Assembly (NCBI RefSeq): GCF_036017035.1
Contig: NZ_JAYXHS010000003.1
Coordinates: 434,001 to 498,000 of the forward strand
Direction: 5' to 3'
Source: Viridibacterium silvisoli
GTDB lineage: Bacteria; Pseudomonadota; Gammaproteobacteria; Burkholderiales; Rhodocyclaceae
Length of the DNA stretch: 64,000 bases
Below, in pieces: positions 37,981-46,789 of the stretch (positions are counted from its first letter, which is position 1; the number at the start of each line of letters is the position of its first letter). The notes beneath the pieces were generated by a model that was not told the origin of the DNA, did no database searches, and saw only the letters and a list, made by a program, of their open reading frames with translations. A program made the translations under genes and the position numbers.

Positions 37981-40900
37981 GTTTCTCCACATCCAGATCA
38001 GCTGGCGCAGCAAGCTTCTCTTGCTTGTTGCCATTCAGCAGCCTGAAGAACAGCGGCACGAAGAAGATGGCCAGGAAGGTCGCCGCCATCATGCCGAACA
38101 TCACACCCGTACCGACCGACTGGCGCGCACCTGCACCTGCGCCAGACGAGAATGCCAGTGGCACAACCCCCAGAATGAAGGCCAGCGAGGTCATGACAAT
38201 CGGACGGAAGCGCAGACGCGCTGCCTCCATCGCCGCATCCAGCGTCGACATGCCTTCGTGCTTCTTCAGCACCGCGAACTCCACGATCAGGATCGCGTTC
38301 TTCGCCGCCAGACCGATCAGCGTCACAAGACCGATCTGGAAGTACACATCATTGGCCAGCGGCGGCGCCATGCCTCCTGACAACCAGCCGAAGAACAGGT
38401 TGTGCAACGCCACGCCCGCCAGAGCACCGAAGATGCCGAAGGGCACCGCCAGCAGCACGGAGAACGGCAGCGACCACTTCTCATACTGTGCAGCGAGGAT
38501 CAGGAACACCATCACCACCGCCATGCCCAGTGCCAGGCCAGACGCGCCCGAGGCACGCTTCTCCTGGTACGAGGCACCGCTCCAGTCGAGCGAGAAGTCA
38601 GGCGGCAACACTTCTGCGGCCAGCTTCTCGACCGCGGCAATCGCCTGGCCCGAGCTGATGCCCGGCGCGCCGGAGCCCAGCATCTTCACGGCAGGCAGAT
38701 TGTTGAAGCGATCCAGCGTATCCGGGCCGGAGCTGTACTTGACTGTCGTGAAGGACGACATCGGCAGCATCTTCCCCGAGTTCGACTTGACGTAAATGTT
38801 GCCAATGTCTTCCGGCTTCATGCGGTACTTCGTATCCGCCGACATCAACACCTGCCAGGTACGGCCGTACTTGTTGAAGTCATTCACGTAGTACGTACCC
38901 ATGGTTGCCGACAGCGTGTTGAACGCCTCGTCGAGCGAGACCCCCAGGGCTGCCGCACGTTCGCGATCCACATCCACGAAGAGCTGCGGTGAGGACGCAC
39001 GCCACAGGGTCTGCACGTAAGCCAGCTCCTTGTTTTGCGATGCAGCCGCCATGAAAGCCTGCACGACTTCAGCCGTACGTTTCGGACCACTGTCGCCGCG
39101 GTTCTGGATGTAGAACTCGAAGCCACCGGCCTGACCGAGACCGAAGATCGCCGGCGGATTGAACGCCAGCACAAGCGCATCGCGAATGCCTGCCGTCTTG
39201 CCGTAGACCTCGCCCACCAGCGCCTGCGAAACCATCTTGCGCTCGTCCCACGGCTTCTGCGTCACGAACAGCGTTGCCGCCGAGTTCTTGTAGCTGCCGC
39301 CGAGGAAGTCGAAACCGGTGAAGGCAATGACGTCTTCATTCGCAGGGTTCGATTTGATGATCTCGGTGACCTGCTGCACGATCTTGTCAGTGCGTTGCAG
39401 CGAAGCACCATCCGGCAAGAACACGGCCGAGATGAACCAGCCCTGATCCTCATCTGGCACCAGCGCGCCCGGCGTACCGCGCCACAGCTGACCGGTAATG
39501 GCGATCATGCCGAGGAACAACAGCACGCCCAGCAAGGCACGGCGCGACAGCCAGCCGACCACGCCGGTGTAGCGATGTGTCAGGCGATCAAAGAACCTGT
39601 TGAAACCACGGAAGAAGAAGTTCGTCGCCTTGTGCTCGCTCTTGAGGATGAGCACGCACAGTGCTGGCGTCAGCGTCAGCGCCACCAGACCCGAGATACT
39701 CACGGCGATTGCAATCGTCACCGCGAACTGGCGGAACAACTCACCCGTCAGACCACCGAGGAAGGCGATCGGCACGAACACCGACACCAGCACCAGCACG
39801 ATGGCGATCACCGGGCCGGTCACTTCCTGCATGGCCTTGATGGCAGCATGCCGCGCACCGAGGTGCTCTTCATGCATCAGACGTTCGACGTTCTCGAGCA
39901 CCACGATTGCATCGTCAACCACGATACCGATGGCCAGCACCATGCCGAACAGGGTCAGCGTATTGATCGAGTAACCGAGCATGACCATGCCGGCGAAGGT
40001 ACCCAGCAGGGACACGGGAACAGCGATGACCGGAATCAAGGTCGCACGCCAGTTCTGCAGGAACAGGAACACGACGATGAACACCAGGATCATGGCTTCC
40101 GTCAGGGTCTTCACCACTTCGTGGATCGATACCTTCACGAAGCGCGTGGTGTCGTATGCAACCTTGTTGGTCAGCCCTTCCGGAAACTTCTCGGCGAGCT
40201 CGGCCATCGTTGCATTGACCTCTTCCGCCACGCCCAGCGCGTTCGCGCCCGGCTGCAGGAAGATACCCAGCAGGGTTGCAGGCTTGCCATTGATGCGGCC
40301 GACGAAGTCATTGTCCTTGGCGCCGAGTTCGACACGTGCCACGTCTTTCAGACGCAGCTTGTTGCCGACACCGGTCGACCGAACGATGATTTCCTCGAAG
40401 GCCTTGGCATCCGGCAGGCGCCCTTGCGTCGTCACCGTATAGACCAGCTCCTGCCCTTCGGCAGCCGGCATCTGGCCGATCTTGCCCGGTGCGAACTGCG
40501 CATTCTGCGCATTGACGGCTGCGGCAATCTCGCCCACGGTCACGCCGAGCTGCGCCATGCGATCCGGCTTCAGCCAGATGCGCATTGCATAGTCCTTGGC
40601 GCCGAAGATCTGCACATTGGTCGTGCCCGGCACGCGCTTGATGCGATCGAGCACGTTCAGCGTCACATAGTTACTGATGTACAGATTGTCGAAGCGGCTG
40701 TCAGGCGAGTAGAACGCGATCACCTGCAGGAAGCTCGACGAGCCCTTCTGCACGGTCACGCCCTGACGACGTACTTCCTGCGGCAAGCGGCTTTCGACCT
40801 GCTTGACGCGGTTGTTGACGTTGAGCGCAGCCTGATCGATGTCGGTACCGATATCGAAGGTCACGGTGATGGTCACCATGCCGTTCGACGCCGAGGTCGA

Positions 40901-41140
40901 GTTCAGATACATCATGTGCTCGACGCCGTTGACCTGGCTTTCGATAGGCGCGGCGACAGTCTGCTCCAGCACTTCCGCGGAAGCACCCGGGTAGATGGCG
41001 GTGATCTGCACGGTGGGCGGCGCGATTTCCGGGTATTGCGCGATCGGCAATACACGGATCGCCGCCAGCCCGGCGAGCGCAATGAAGATGGATATGACCA
41101 TCGCGAAAATCGGACGGTCTATGAAGAAGCGTGAAAACAT
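37970..41140 (-). CDS. RND multidrug efflux inner-membrane transporter (AcrB/MexB, HAE1 type)
   Basis: 1056 residues, normal for the hydrophobe/amphiphile family. It starts MFSRFFIDRPIFAMVISIFI. Conserved blocks include GASAEVLEQTVAAPIE, VNNRVKQVESRLP, and the TM4 proton-relay motif GIVVDDAIVVLENVER with the paired Asp. The C-terminal half repeats the layout (KNAILIVEFA, PIVMTSLAFILGVVPLA). The pump exports drugs, detergents or solvents using the proton gradient. It lies 21 bases after the membrane-fusion gene. The repressor is encoded divergently at 42746. Confidence 0.97.
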   Translation of the reverse strand: MFSRFFIDRPIFAMVISIFIALAGLAAIRVLPIAQYPEIAPPTVQITAIYPGASAEVLEQTVAAPIESQVNGVEHMMYLNSTSASNGMVTITVTFDIGTDIDQAALNVNNRVKQVESRLPQEVRRQGVTVQKGSSSFLQVIAFYSPDSRFDNLYISNYVTLNVLDRIKRVPGTTNVQIFGAKDYAMRIWLKPDRMAQLGVTVGEIAAAVNAQNAQFAPGKIGQMPAAEGQELVYTVTTQGRLPDAKAFEEIIVRSTGVGNKLRLKDVARVELGAKDNDFVGRINGKPATLLGIFLQPGANALGVAEEVNATMAELAEKFPEGLTNKVAYDTTRFVKVSIHEVVKTLTEAMILVFIVVFLFLQNWRATLIPVIAVPVSLLGTFAGMVMLGYSINTLTLFGMVLAIGIVVDDAIVVLENVERLMHEEHLGARHAAIKAMQEVTGPVIAIVLVLVSVFVPIAFLGGLTGELFRQFAVTIAIAVSISGLVALTLTPALCVLILKSEHKATNFFFRGFNRFFDRLTHRYTGVVGWLSRRALLGVLLFLGMIAITGQLWRGTPGALVPDEDQGWFISAVFLPDGASLQRTDKIVQQVTEIIKSNPANEDVIAFTGFDFLGGSYKNSAATLFVTQKPWDERKMVSQALVGEVYGKTAGIRDALVLAFNPPAIFGLGQAGGFEFYIQNRGDSGPKRTAEVVQAFMAAASQNKELAYVQTLWRASSPQLFVDVDRERAAALGVSLDEAFNTLSATMGTYYVNDFNKYGRTWQVLMSADTKYRMKPEDIGNIYVKSNSGKMLPMSSFTTVKYSSGPDTLDRFNNLPAVKMLGSGAPGISSGQAIAAVEKLAAEVLPPDFSLDWSGASYQEKRASGASGLALGMAVVMVFLILAAQYEKWSLPFSVLLAVPFGIFGALAGVALHNLFFGWLSGGMAPPLANDVYFQIGLVTLIGLAAKNAILIVEFAVLKKHEGMSTLDAAMEAARLRFRPIVMTSLAFILGVVPLAFSSGAGAGARQSVGTGVMFGMMAATFLAIFFVPLFFRLLNGNKQEKLAAPADLDVEKHDA

Positions 41141-41161
41141 TCGGGGTAGCCTCGCGCTTTC

Positions 41162-42397
41162 TTATTTGTGTTCAGCAGGTGCAGCCGGTGCGGATTGCGC
41201 CGCAGCTGCTGCTTCAGGCGAGACAGGCACAACAGGCGCACCCGGGCGCAGCTTGACGAAGTTGTCCAGGATCACCTGGTCGCCAGCTGCCAGCCCCTTG
41301 GTGATGACCCACACCTTCGTTGCAGGCTTGCCACCCACGCCTTCCAGCGTGGTCCACTCGCCTACTTCAACCGGGCGCGGCGCCACGACATCCTTGCCAT
41401 CCTTGTCCTTGGCGACCGTCATCACGATCTTGCTCTGCGGGCCTTCCAGCACCGCACCCTGCGGCACGACGATGGCATTCGGACGCACCGCGCCATGCAG
41501 GGCCACGCGCACGAACTGACCAGCCTTGAGGCGATTGCCCGGGTTGGGCAATTCAGCGCGGCGCTCGACCGTACCGGTAGCGCTGCTGACGTGGCTGTCC
41601 GTAAAGTTCACGCGCCCGCCCTTGGCCAGCACCGAACCATCGGCACCACGGATCTCGACATCGATATTGCTGATCTTGGGCAGCACCAGCGAGCCATTGG
41701 CCACATCACGCTCGATCGCGTTCTGCTCGTTTTCGGACGGGCCGAAGCTCACATACAGCGGGTCGAGTTGCACCAGCGTCGTGAGCAGGCTGTCGGCGGT
41801 CGACACCAGGCTGCCTTCAGACTTCAGCGCACGACCCGACATGCCGGACACCGGCGCTACGACCTTGGTGTAGCCAAGATTGAGGCGCAGCTCCTGCAGA
41901 CGCGCCTTGGACGACAGAAGACCGGCTTCGCCGATCTGTGCATTCGAGACTGCGTTGTCGTACTCCTGCTGGCTCACCGCCTTCTCGGCCAACAGCGGCT
42001 TGAGACGCGCAGACTCACGCGTTGCCTGTGCAGCGCGAGCCTCTGCAGTTGCGACATCGGCTTCCGCCGCAGCTACCTGCGCCTGGAGAGGCTTGGGATC
42101 AAGCTCGAACAGCACCTGTCCGGCGGCCACCGGTCCGCCCTCGGCGTACAGGCGCTTTTCGATGATGCCGCCTACGCGGGCGCGCACCTCAACTTCGCGG
42201 GAGCCAAGCGTCTGCCCCGTGTATTCGAACGTGACGGGCACGCTCTGCGGCTTCACCACCACCACGCTGACCTGGGGTGGCGGCATGTTGTGCATGCCTC
42301 CACCGGCCTGTTCGCCCTTCGAGCATGCCGCCAGGGCTGCTGCCACTATCGCCAGAGACAACGCTGCCGCGGCGCTTGATTTGAAGTCCTTACGCAT
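41162..42397 (-). CDS. RND efflux periplasmic adaptor lipoprotein (AcrA/MexA type)
   Basis: 411 residues. The lipobox is LAA-C with Cys25. Hairpin, lipoyl and beta-barrel domains are recognisable: YTGQTLGSREVEVRARVGG, FELDPKPLQAQVAAAEADV, VSGMSGRALKSEGSLV. It links the inner-membrane pump to the outer-membrane channel. GGGAG lies before the ATG. It is the first gene of the three-gene operon, transcribed away from the TetR gene. Confidence 0.95.
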   Translation of the reverse strand: MRKDFKSSAAAALSLAIVAAALAACSKGEQAGGGMHNMPPPQVSVVVVKPQSVPVTFEYTGQTLGSREVEVRARVGGIIEKRLYAEGGPVAAGQVLFELDPKPLQAQVAAAEADVATAEARAAQATRESARLKPLLAEKAVSQQEYDNAVSNAQIGEAGLLSSKARLQELRLNLGYTKVVAPVSGMSGRALKSEGSLVSTADSLLTTLVQLDPLYVSFGPSENEQNAIERDVANGSLVLPKISNIDVEIRGADGSVLAKGGRVNFTDSHVSSATGTVERRAELPNPGNRLKAGQFVRVALHGAVRPNAIVVPQGAVLEGPQSKIVMTVAKDKDGKDVVAPRPVEVGEWTTLEGVGGKPATKVWVITKGLAAGDQVILDNFVKLRPGAPVVPVSPEAAAAAQSAPAAPAEHK

Positions 42398-42745
42398 TAT
42401 TCATCACTCCCAAAAAACAATCCGGCCACACAAAAATCTGCTGAAAGCCTGTCGACCCAGGCGCTGCTGATGCTTGCCGGGCGCTCCGGAACCCTGCGGC
42501 TCCGGAGCGCCCGACTCAATCCGGCTGAAACCCCAGAATGCGGCGCCGTGTGTTGACCAGGATCAAGCCCACCTCGCTTGAAATGGTCGCGCCGCGAATC
42601 TATGTGCTATGCAACATTAAACATACATCCTTGTATGTATGTCAAGAATTCGCTAGAATTTTTCTCATTGACGAAATTCCGGAGATCGTGACAATGCGCC
42701 GACTCGCGTTGTCACCCCCCGGACATGGAGAACCAACCCAGCATC
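42398..42745. other. Efflux operon/TetR divergent control region (348 bases)
   Basis: Contains the AcrR-like operator at 42621-42642 in an A/T-rich patch, and otherwise no recognised gene. Both divergent promoters probably lie around the operator. Confidence 0.7.
42621..42642. promoter_or_regulatory. AcrR/TtgR-type operator between efflux genes and tetR
   Basis: Perfect 8-base arms ACATACAT and ATGTATGT separated by 6 bases. The E. coli AcrR site has the same ACATACA/TGTATGT character. It is placed between the efflux operon and its divergent TetR gene, so repressor binding would control both. Confidence 0.85.
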
Positions 42746-43390
42746 ATGGCCCGCAAGACCAAGGAAGAAGCCCTCGCCACCCGTTGCCAACTGCTCGACG
42801 CAGCGCAAAGCGTGTTCTGCGAACGCGGCGTATCCCACACTTCGCTACATGAAGTCGCCACCGCCGCAGGGCTGACCCGCGGCGCCGTGTATTGGCATTT
42901 CGAGAACAAGGCCGATTTGCTCGCCGCACTGTGGGAGCGCGCGTCGCTCCCCATCGATACAACCCTCGAAGAAATCGACCAGAAGTTCGCCAACGATCCG
43001 CTGGCGCGCATCTTTCACCGCACGATGACCATCATCCAGCGCATTGCCACAGAAGACGACGCGCGCGCCTTGATGAGCATCATCCTGCTCAAGTGCGAAT
43101 ACGTGCTCGAGACCGAGGCTGTGCGCCTGCATCTGGTCGAAGCGCGCGAGCAATGCCTGAGCAAGTCAGCCGCGGATTTCCAGGCGGCCATCGACGCCGG
43201 CCAGTTGCCCGCAACGGTCGATCCACACACTGCAGCATTCGGCACTTTCGCAATTTTCGACGGCACCTGCTTCCATTGGCTGATGGCGCCGGAGCGCTTC
43301 GACCTCGTGCAGCTCGCCGAGCAGACCTTCCGCGCCTACCTCGACGGCTTGAAGTGCATGGGCAATTGCGACGCCACCCAGGCATCGTAG
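42746..43390 (+). CDS. TetR-family repressor of the efflux operon (AcrR/TtgR-like)
   Basis: 214 residues from the MARKTKEEA start, which matches the conserved start of AcrR; an ATG seven codons upstream at 42725 is also possible. The N-terminal HTH is CQLLDAAQSVFCERGVSHTSLHEVATAAGLTRGAVYWHFENK, here around residues 14-55. The C-terminal ligand-binding domain is typical of TtgR/AcrR. It is divergent from the RND operon with the 42621-42642 operator between, so it is its likely repressor. Confidence 0.92.
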   Translation: MARKTKEEALATRCQLLDAAQSVFCERGVSHTSLHEVATAAGLTRGAVYWHFENKADLLAALWERASLPIDTTLEEIDQKFANDPLARIFHRTMTIIQRIATEDDARALMSIILLKCEYVLETEAVRLHLVEAREQCLSKSAADFQAAIDAGQLPATVDPHTAAFGTFAIFDGTCFHWLMAPERFDLVQLAEQTFRAYLDGLKCMGNCDATQAS

Positions 43391-43403
43391 GGCATCATAT
43401 AAA

Positions 43404-43433
43404 GCGCAACGCTTTGCGCCGGATGCGTTGCGC
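43404..43433. terminator. Stem-loop between convergent tetR and fpr
   Basis: GCGCAACGC and GCGTTGCGC form a perfect 9-base stem with a 12-base loop. On the minus strand it is followed by TTTATATG, on the plus strand by no T run. It may end fpr and possibly the TetR transcript. Confidence 0.5.
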
Positions 43434-43466
43434 TCATTGCACCTTCCACGCCCGACCTGCTCTGCA

Positions 43467-44285
43467 TCACCAGTAATTCTCGAACAGCATGCTGCCAACG
43501 AGCCCCCGGCGACAGGGCTGGAAGTTGCGCGCCGTGAGCAGGCGACGCATGTCGCCGGTGAAATCCGGATTGCCGCACACCATCACCCGCGCCGTACTCG
43601 CGTCGAATTGTTCGCCGACATGCGCAGCCAGCGTGCCGCTGTCTATCAAGAGTGGAATGCGCCCGGACAACGCGCTATGACCCGCCTCGCGCGTGACGAT
43701 GGGCACATACTCGACCGAGGTATGGCGCGCGGCCAGCTCGCGGAACTCATCGGCATAAGCCAGCTCCGCCTGCGTACGCGCCGAATGCACCACGATGAGC
43801 TTGCGATACTGCGTCGCCAGACTGCCTTCACGCAGCATGGAGACATACGGGCCGAGACCCGAGCCCGTCGACAACATCCACAGGCTGTCGCCGTGTGCCA
43901 CGCCACCTCCCAGCTGCGAGGCAACGAAGAAGCCCATCGCAGCACTCTGCACCATCAAGGCGTCGCCCACCTCCAGCTTTTCCAGCTGCATGGACATGGC
44001 GCCGTCGGGCACCCATGTAATGAGGAACTCGAGGAAGTTCTCGGCAGGCGCCGAGACGATGGAGTACGCCCGCCACACCGCCGCTTCGTCACCGACGGGC
44101 AGCCCCAGCTTTGCATAGTGGCCCGGCGTAAACGTGAAGCCCTCGGGCCTGGCCACACGCAGGGTCCACAACGTCGGTGCCCACTGGCGAATATGCAGGA
44201 CAGGCTGCGCGCTCCAGCGCAGCTTTGAAAGCGCGCCGGGCAAGGCGTCGGGGGCAGCGCCGGGTTGTGAATTGACAGAACTCAA
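43467..44285 (-). CDS. fpr: Ferredoxin(flavodoxin)-NADP+ reductase
   Basis: 272 residues from a TTG start at 44283-44285. The TTG is chosen because GGAGGA lies 5 bases upstream and 34 extra residues in the longer frame lack similarity. The FAD motif is RAYSIVSAP and the NADP motif STGSGLGPYVSML; the C-terminus ends ENYW, with the terminal aromatic Trp seen in bacterial FPRs. It moves electrons between NADPH and ferredoxin or flavodoxin, serving Fe-S and oxidative-stress functions. Confidence 0.92.
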   Translation of the reverse strand: MSSVNSQPGAAPDALPGALSKLRWSAQPVLHIRQWAPTLWTLRVARPEGFTFTPGHYAKLGLPVGDEAAVWRAYSIVSAPAENFLEFLITWVPDGAMSMQLEKLEVGDALMVQSAAMGFFVASQLGGGVAHGDSLWMLSTGSGLGPYVSMLREGSLATQYRKLIVVHSARTQAELAYADEFRELAARHTSVEYVPIVTREAGHSALSGRIPLLIDSGTLAAHVGEQFDASTARVMVCGNPDFTGDMRRLLTARNFQPCRRGLVGSMLFENYW

Positions 44286-44486
44286 GGATTTCCTCCAGAC
44301 GCGATTGCAAGGCCACGGCTGCGCATCATTCGCAAACAGAATCAAGCCCGGCTCGCCGACTTGCCGCACACTGTGCGTCGGCTCCATCGCGGATTATGCG
44401 CGCATGGCACAATGACAAGGCCCCGCTGACAGCGTGGCTATTCCAAGCACAGGCGCTGCACTCCCCGCCTCTCTCGAAGCATCGGC

Positions 44487-45308
44487 ATGGAACACATCTA
44501 CTACTGCTTTCCCGGTGGCCGTCACAAGGCGCTCACCTTCAGCTATGACGATGGCAAGACGCCTGATCGCCGCCTTGTCGACATCCTCAATCGCGCCGGC
44601 TTGAAAGGCACCTTCAACCTCAATGGCGACAAGTTCGGTCGCGACCAGCGCATCGCGCAATCCGAGGTGGCCGCGTTGTATGCCGGTCATGAAGTGGCTG
44701 CCCACTCGCTGACCCACCCTACCCTCACGCGCTGCCCTCGCGAGATGATGGTGCGCCAGATTGTTGACGACAGGCGTCGGCTGGAAGACATCGTCGGCTA
44801 CGCCGTGCGCGGCTTCGCCTATCCCAACGGCCAGCACACACCGACGCTCCACCGCCTGCTGCCGGAGCTGGGCATCGCCTACGCGCGCACCACCATCTCG
44901 ACCTGCGGCCTGCTTCTGCCGGACGAACTCATGACCTGGCACCCGACCTGCCATCACAGAGAAGACCTGATCAGTCGCGCCGCCAGTTTTCTCGAGCGCA
45001 GCAAGTCGCAATACCTCGACCTGCTCAGCGTCTGGGGCCATAGCATCGACTTCGACAACGAAGGCAACTGGCACATCATCGAAGAACTCGCGGCGATGAC
45101 GCGCGGCAACCAGGACGTGTGGTTCGCCACCAACATCGAGATCGTCGACTACCTTGCTGCCGTCGAACGCCTGCAATACACGGCAGCCTGCGACCGCGTA
45201 CACAACCCTTCCGCTGCTCCGGTATGGATCCGCATCGACTCGCGCGCCAGCAGCACGCCCCAGCGCATCGTCGAAGTACCGGGCGGCGCGACGCTCACGC
45301 TCGCCTAG
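44487..45308 (+). CDS. NodB-type polysaccharide deacetylase family protein
   Basis: 273 residues. NodB homology: LTFSYDDGKTPDRRLVDIL (catalytic Asp pair), the metal motif AAHSLTHPTL (H-S-x-x-H), and RGFAYPNG. No signal peptide is evident, so a cytoplasmic location is likely. Members of this branch act on N-acetylated sugars or related amides; the substrate is not predictable here. A strong terminator follows. The next genes are secreted pectate lyases, but there is no shared operon. Confidence 0.85.
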   Translation: MEHIYYCFPGGRHKALTFSYDDGKTPDRRLVDILNRAGLKGTFNLNGDKFGRDQRIAQSEVAALYAGHEVAAHSLTHPTLTRCPREMMVRQIVDDRRRLEDIVGYAVRGFAYPNGQHTPTLHRLLPELGIAYARTTISTCGLLLPDELMTWHPTCHHREDLISRAASFLERSKSQYLDLLSVWGHSIDFDNEGNWHIIEELAAMTRGNQDVWFATNIEIVDYLAAVERLQYTAACDRVHNPSAAPVWIRIDSRASSTPQRIVEVPGGATLTLA

Positions 45309-45316
45309 GCACGCCT

Positions 45317-45356
45317 GGCCGAGAGGGCGGCCATCCGCCCTCCGGCCTGTTTTTTT
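45317..45356 (+). terminator. Intrinsic terminator after the deacetylase gene
   Basis: GAGGGCGG pairs with CCGCCCTC, extended by GGCC/GGCC arms, around a CCAT loop, then T-rich GTTTTTTT. Confidence 0.9.
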
Positions 45357-45516
45357 GCGCACAGCATCAATGTGAAATTTGGAGGCAACGTGAAAAACGT
45401 TCTTCCTTTCCATTAGTTCGCAATTCATACTAGTCCCCGCTTGCGCAAGATCAGGCACACCGATCAGCCTCGCTGACGGCTACAGCAGTTCATAAGAAAA
45501 CTCGGAGACAAAACAC

Positions 45517-46599
45517 ATGAAACTCACCCACCTGCTCGGTGCGCTGGCGCTTGTCGGCCTGTCCACCACGTCCTTCGCTGCATCGGATGCGCCTTCTGGC
45601 TACACCAAGTGCGTCCAGACCGGTGCCACCTGTACGTTCAGCGGTACGCGCCAGGTAGCCATGGGCAAGGCCGGCGTATTCGGCTATGGCACCTTCACCA
45701 GCAGCGTCGCCTGTACGCTCTCCAACTTCCCGAGCGCACCAAGCAATTCGACCTGGTGCTCGTACGCCGGCACGACGAGCACTTCGTCGAGCTCATCCAC
45801 CGCGACCTCGTCCAGCTCCTCGAGCAAGTCATCCAGCTCTTCCAGCGTCGCCAGCTCCAGTTCGTCCAGCAAGTCATCGTCGAGCAGCAGCTCCGCGACG
45901 ACCGCAGCCTGCAAGCCAGGCACCATAACGGGCACGGTTGATTGTGGCGGCATCACCGTCGGCACAGCCTGCGACGGCCAGTCGGAAAGCCAGCAGCCGG
46001 TATTCACCCTGGCCGAAGGCGCTGTGCTGAAGAACGTACATATCAAGGCCGGCGGCGGTGCAGACGGCATCCATTGCGCGGGCAATTGCACGATGGAAAA
46101 CGTAGTCTGGGATGGCATCTGCGAAGACGCGGCAACGATGACTGGCGGCACCGGCAAGGTCATGAAGATCGTCGGCGGTTCGGCCACCAAGGCCGATGAC
46201 AAGGTGTTCCAGCACAATGGCAAGGGTGGCACGATCAATATCAGCAACTTCCAGACGTTTGATCGCATCCAGCGCCTGTGGGCTTCCTGCGGCAATTGCG
46301 AAAGCAACACCGGCCCTCGCTATCTGATCGCCAACAACGTGACCATCAACGGTCCCGTCGTCAAATCGGATGGCACCACCGCTGGCTACGTGCTGCGCCT
46401 GAACAGCAACTATGGCGATAAAGCCACCGTGCGCAGCATGCGCATCAAGGGCTACTCGCTCGGCAATCCGAAGGTCTGCGTTCAAGCCACGGGCATTACC
46501 AAGGCAGAAGAAAACGCCGGCGCCAAACAGGTCAATCAGGGCGAGTTCTGGAACACGGCCTACTGCGATATTTCGAAAACCGACGTGACCTCTTTCTGA
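45517..46599 (+). CDS. Secreted pectate lyase, PL3 family, with poly-Ser linker (copy 1)
   Basis: 360 residues. A signal peptide (LLGALALVGLSTTSFA) is followed by a small Cys-containing N-terminal domain (about 24-85: GYTKCVQTGATCTFSGTRQ). A Ser/Thr-rich linker of about 45 residues follows, then a PL3-type right-handed beta-helix domain (about 133-360: DCGGITVGTACDGQSE, VLKNVHIKAGGGADGIHC, DKVFQHNGKGG, RLWASCGNC). It would cleave polygalacturonate by calcium-dependent elimination outside the cell. The N-terminal domain resembles carbohydrate-associated modules of secreted hydrolases; binding is not proven. GGAGAC precedes the ATG. A close paralogue follows. Confidence 0.9.
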   Translation: MKLTHLLGALALVGLSTTSFAASDAPSGYTKCVQTGATCTFSGTRQVAMGKAGVFGYGTFTSSVACTLSNFPSAPSNSTWCSYAGTTSTSSSSSTATSSSSSSKSSSSSSVASSSSSSKSSSSSSSATTAACKPGTITGTVDCGGITVGTACDGQSESQQPVFTLAEGAVLKNVHIKAGGGADGIHCAGNCTMENVVWDGICEDAATMTGGTGKVMKIVGGSATKADDKVFQHNGKGGTINISNFQTFDRIQRLWASCGNCESNTGPRYLIANNVTINGPVVKSDGTTAGYVLRLNSNYGDKATVRSMRIKGYSLGNPKVCVQATGITKAEENAGAKQVNQGEFWNTAYCDISKTDVTSF

Positions 46600-46621
46600 T
46601 CACAGCGCGATGCGACTCACG

Positions 46622-46645
46622 AACCCGGCTCCGGCCGGGTTTTTC
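46622..46645 (+). terminator. Intrinsic terminator after pectate lyase copy 1
   Basis: AACCCGG pairs with CCGGGTT over a short CTCCGG-type loop, followed by TTTTTCATTTC. Confidence 0.85.
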
Positions 46646-46789
46646 ATTTCTGGCGCCACGTTTTTAATTCACTCCCCAAATGGGCTTGATTTGGTTCAGG
46701 CTCCGTCCATACTTGCAAGGCCCTCACACGAAGGGCAGCAAGCGCCGCACAGACGGCCGAAGCGATTTCAAACCAATTAGGAGACAGTC

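Noticed and set aside
39035..41134. 699-residue plus-strand ORF opposite the RND pump
   Set aside because: Shadow of the AcrB-type gene; His/Arg/Asp-rich with no recognisable domain.
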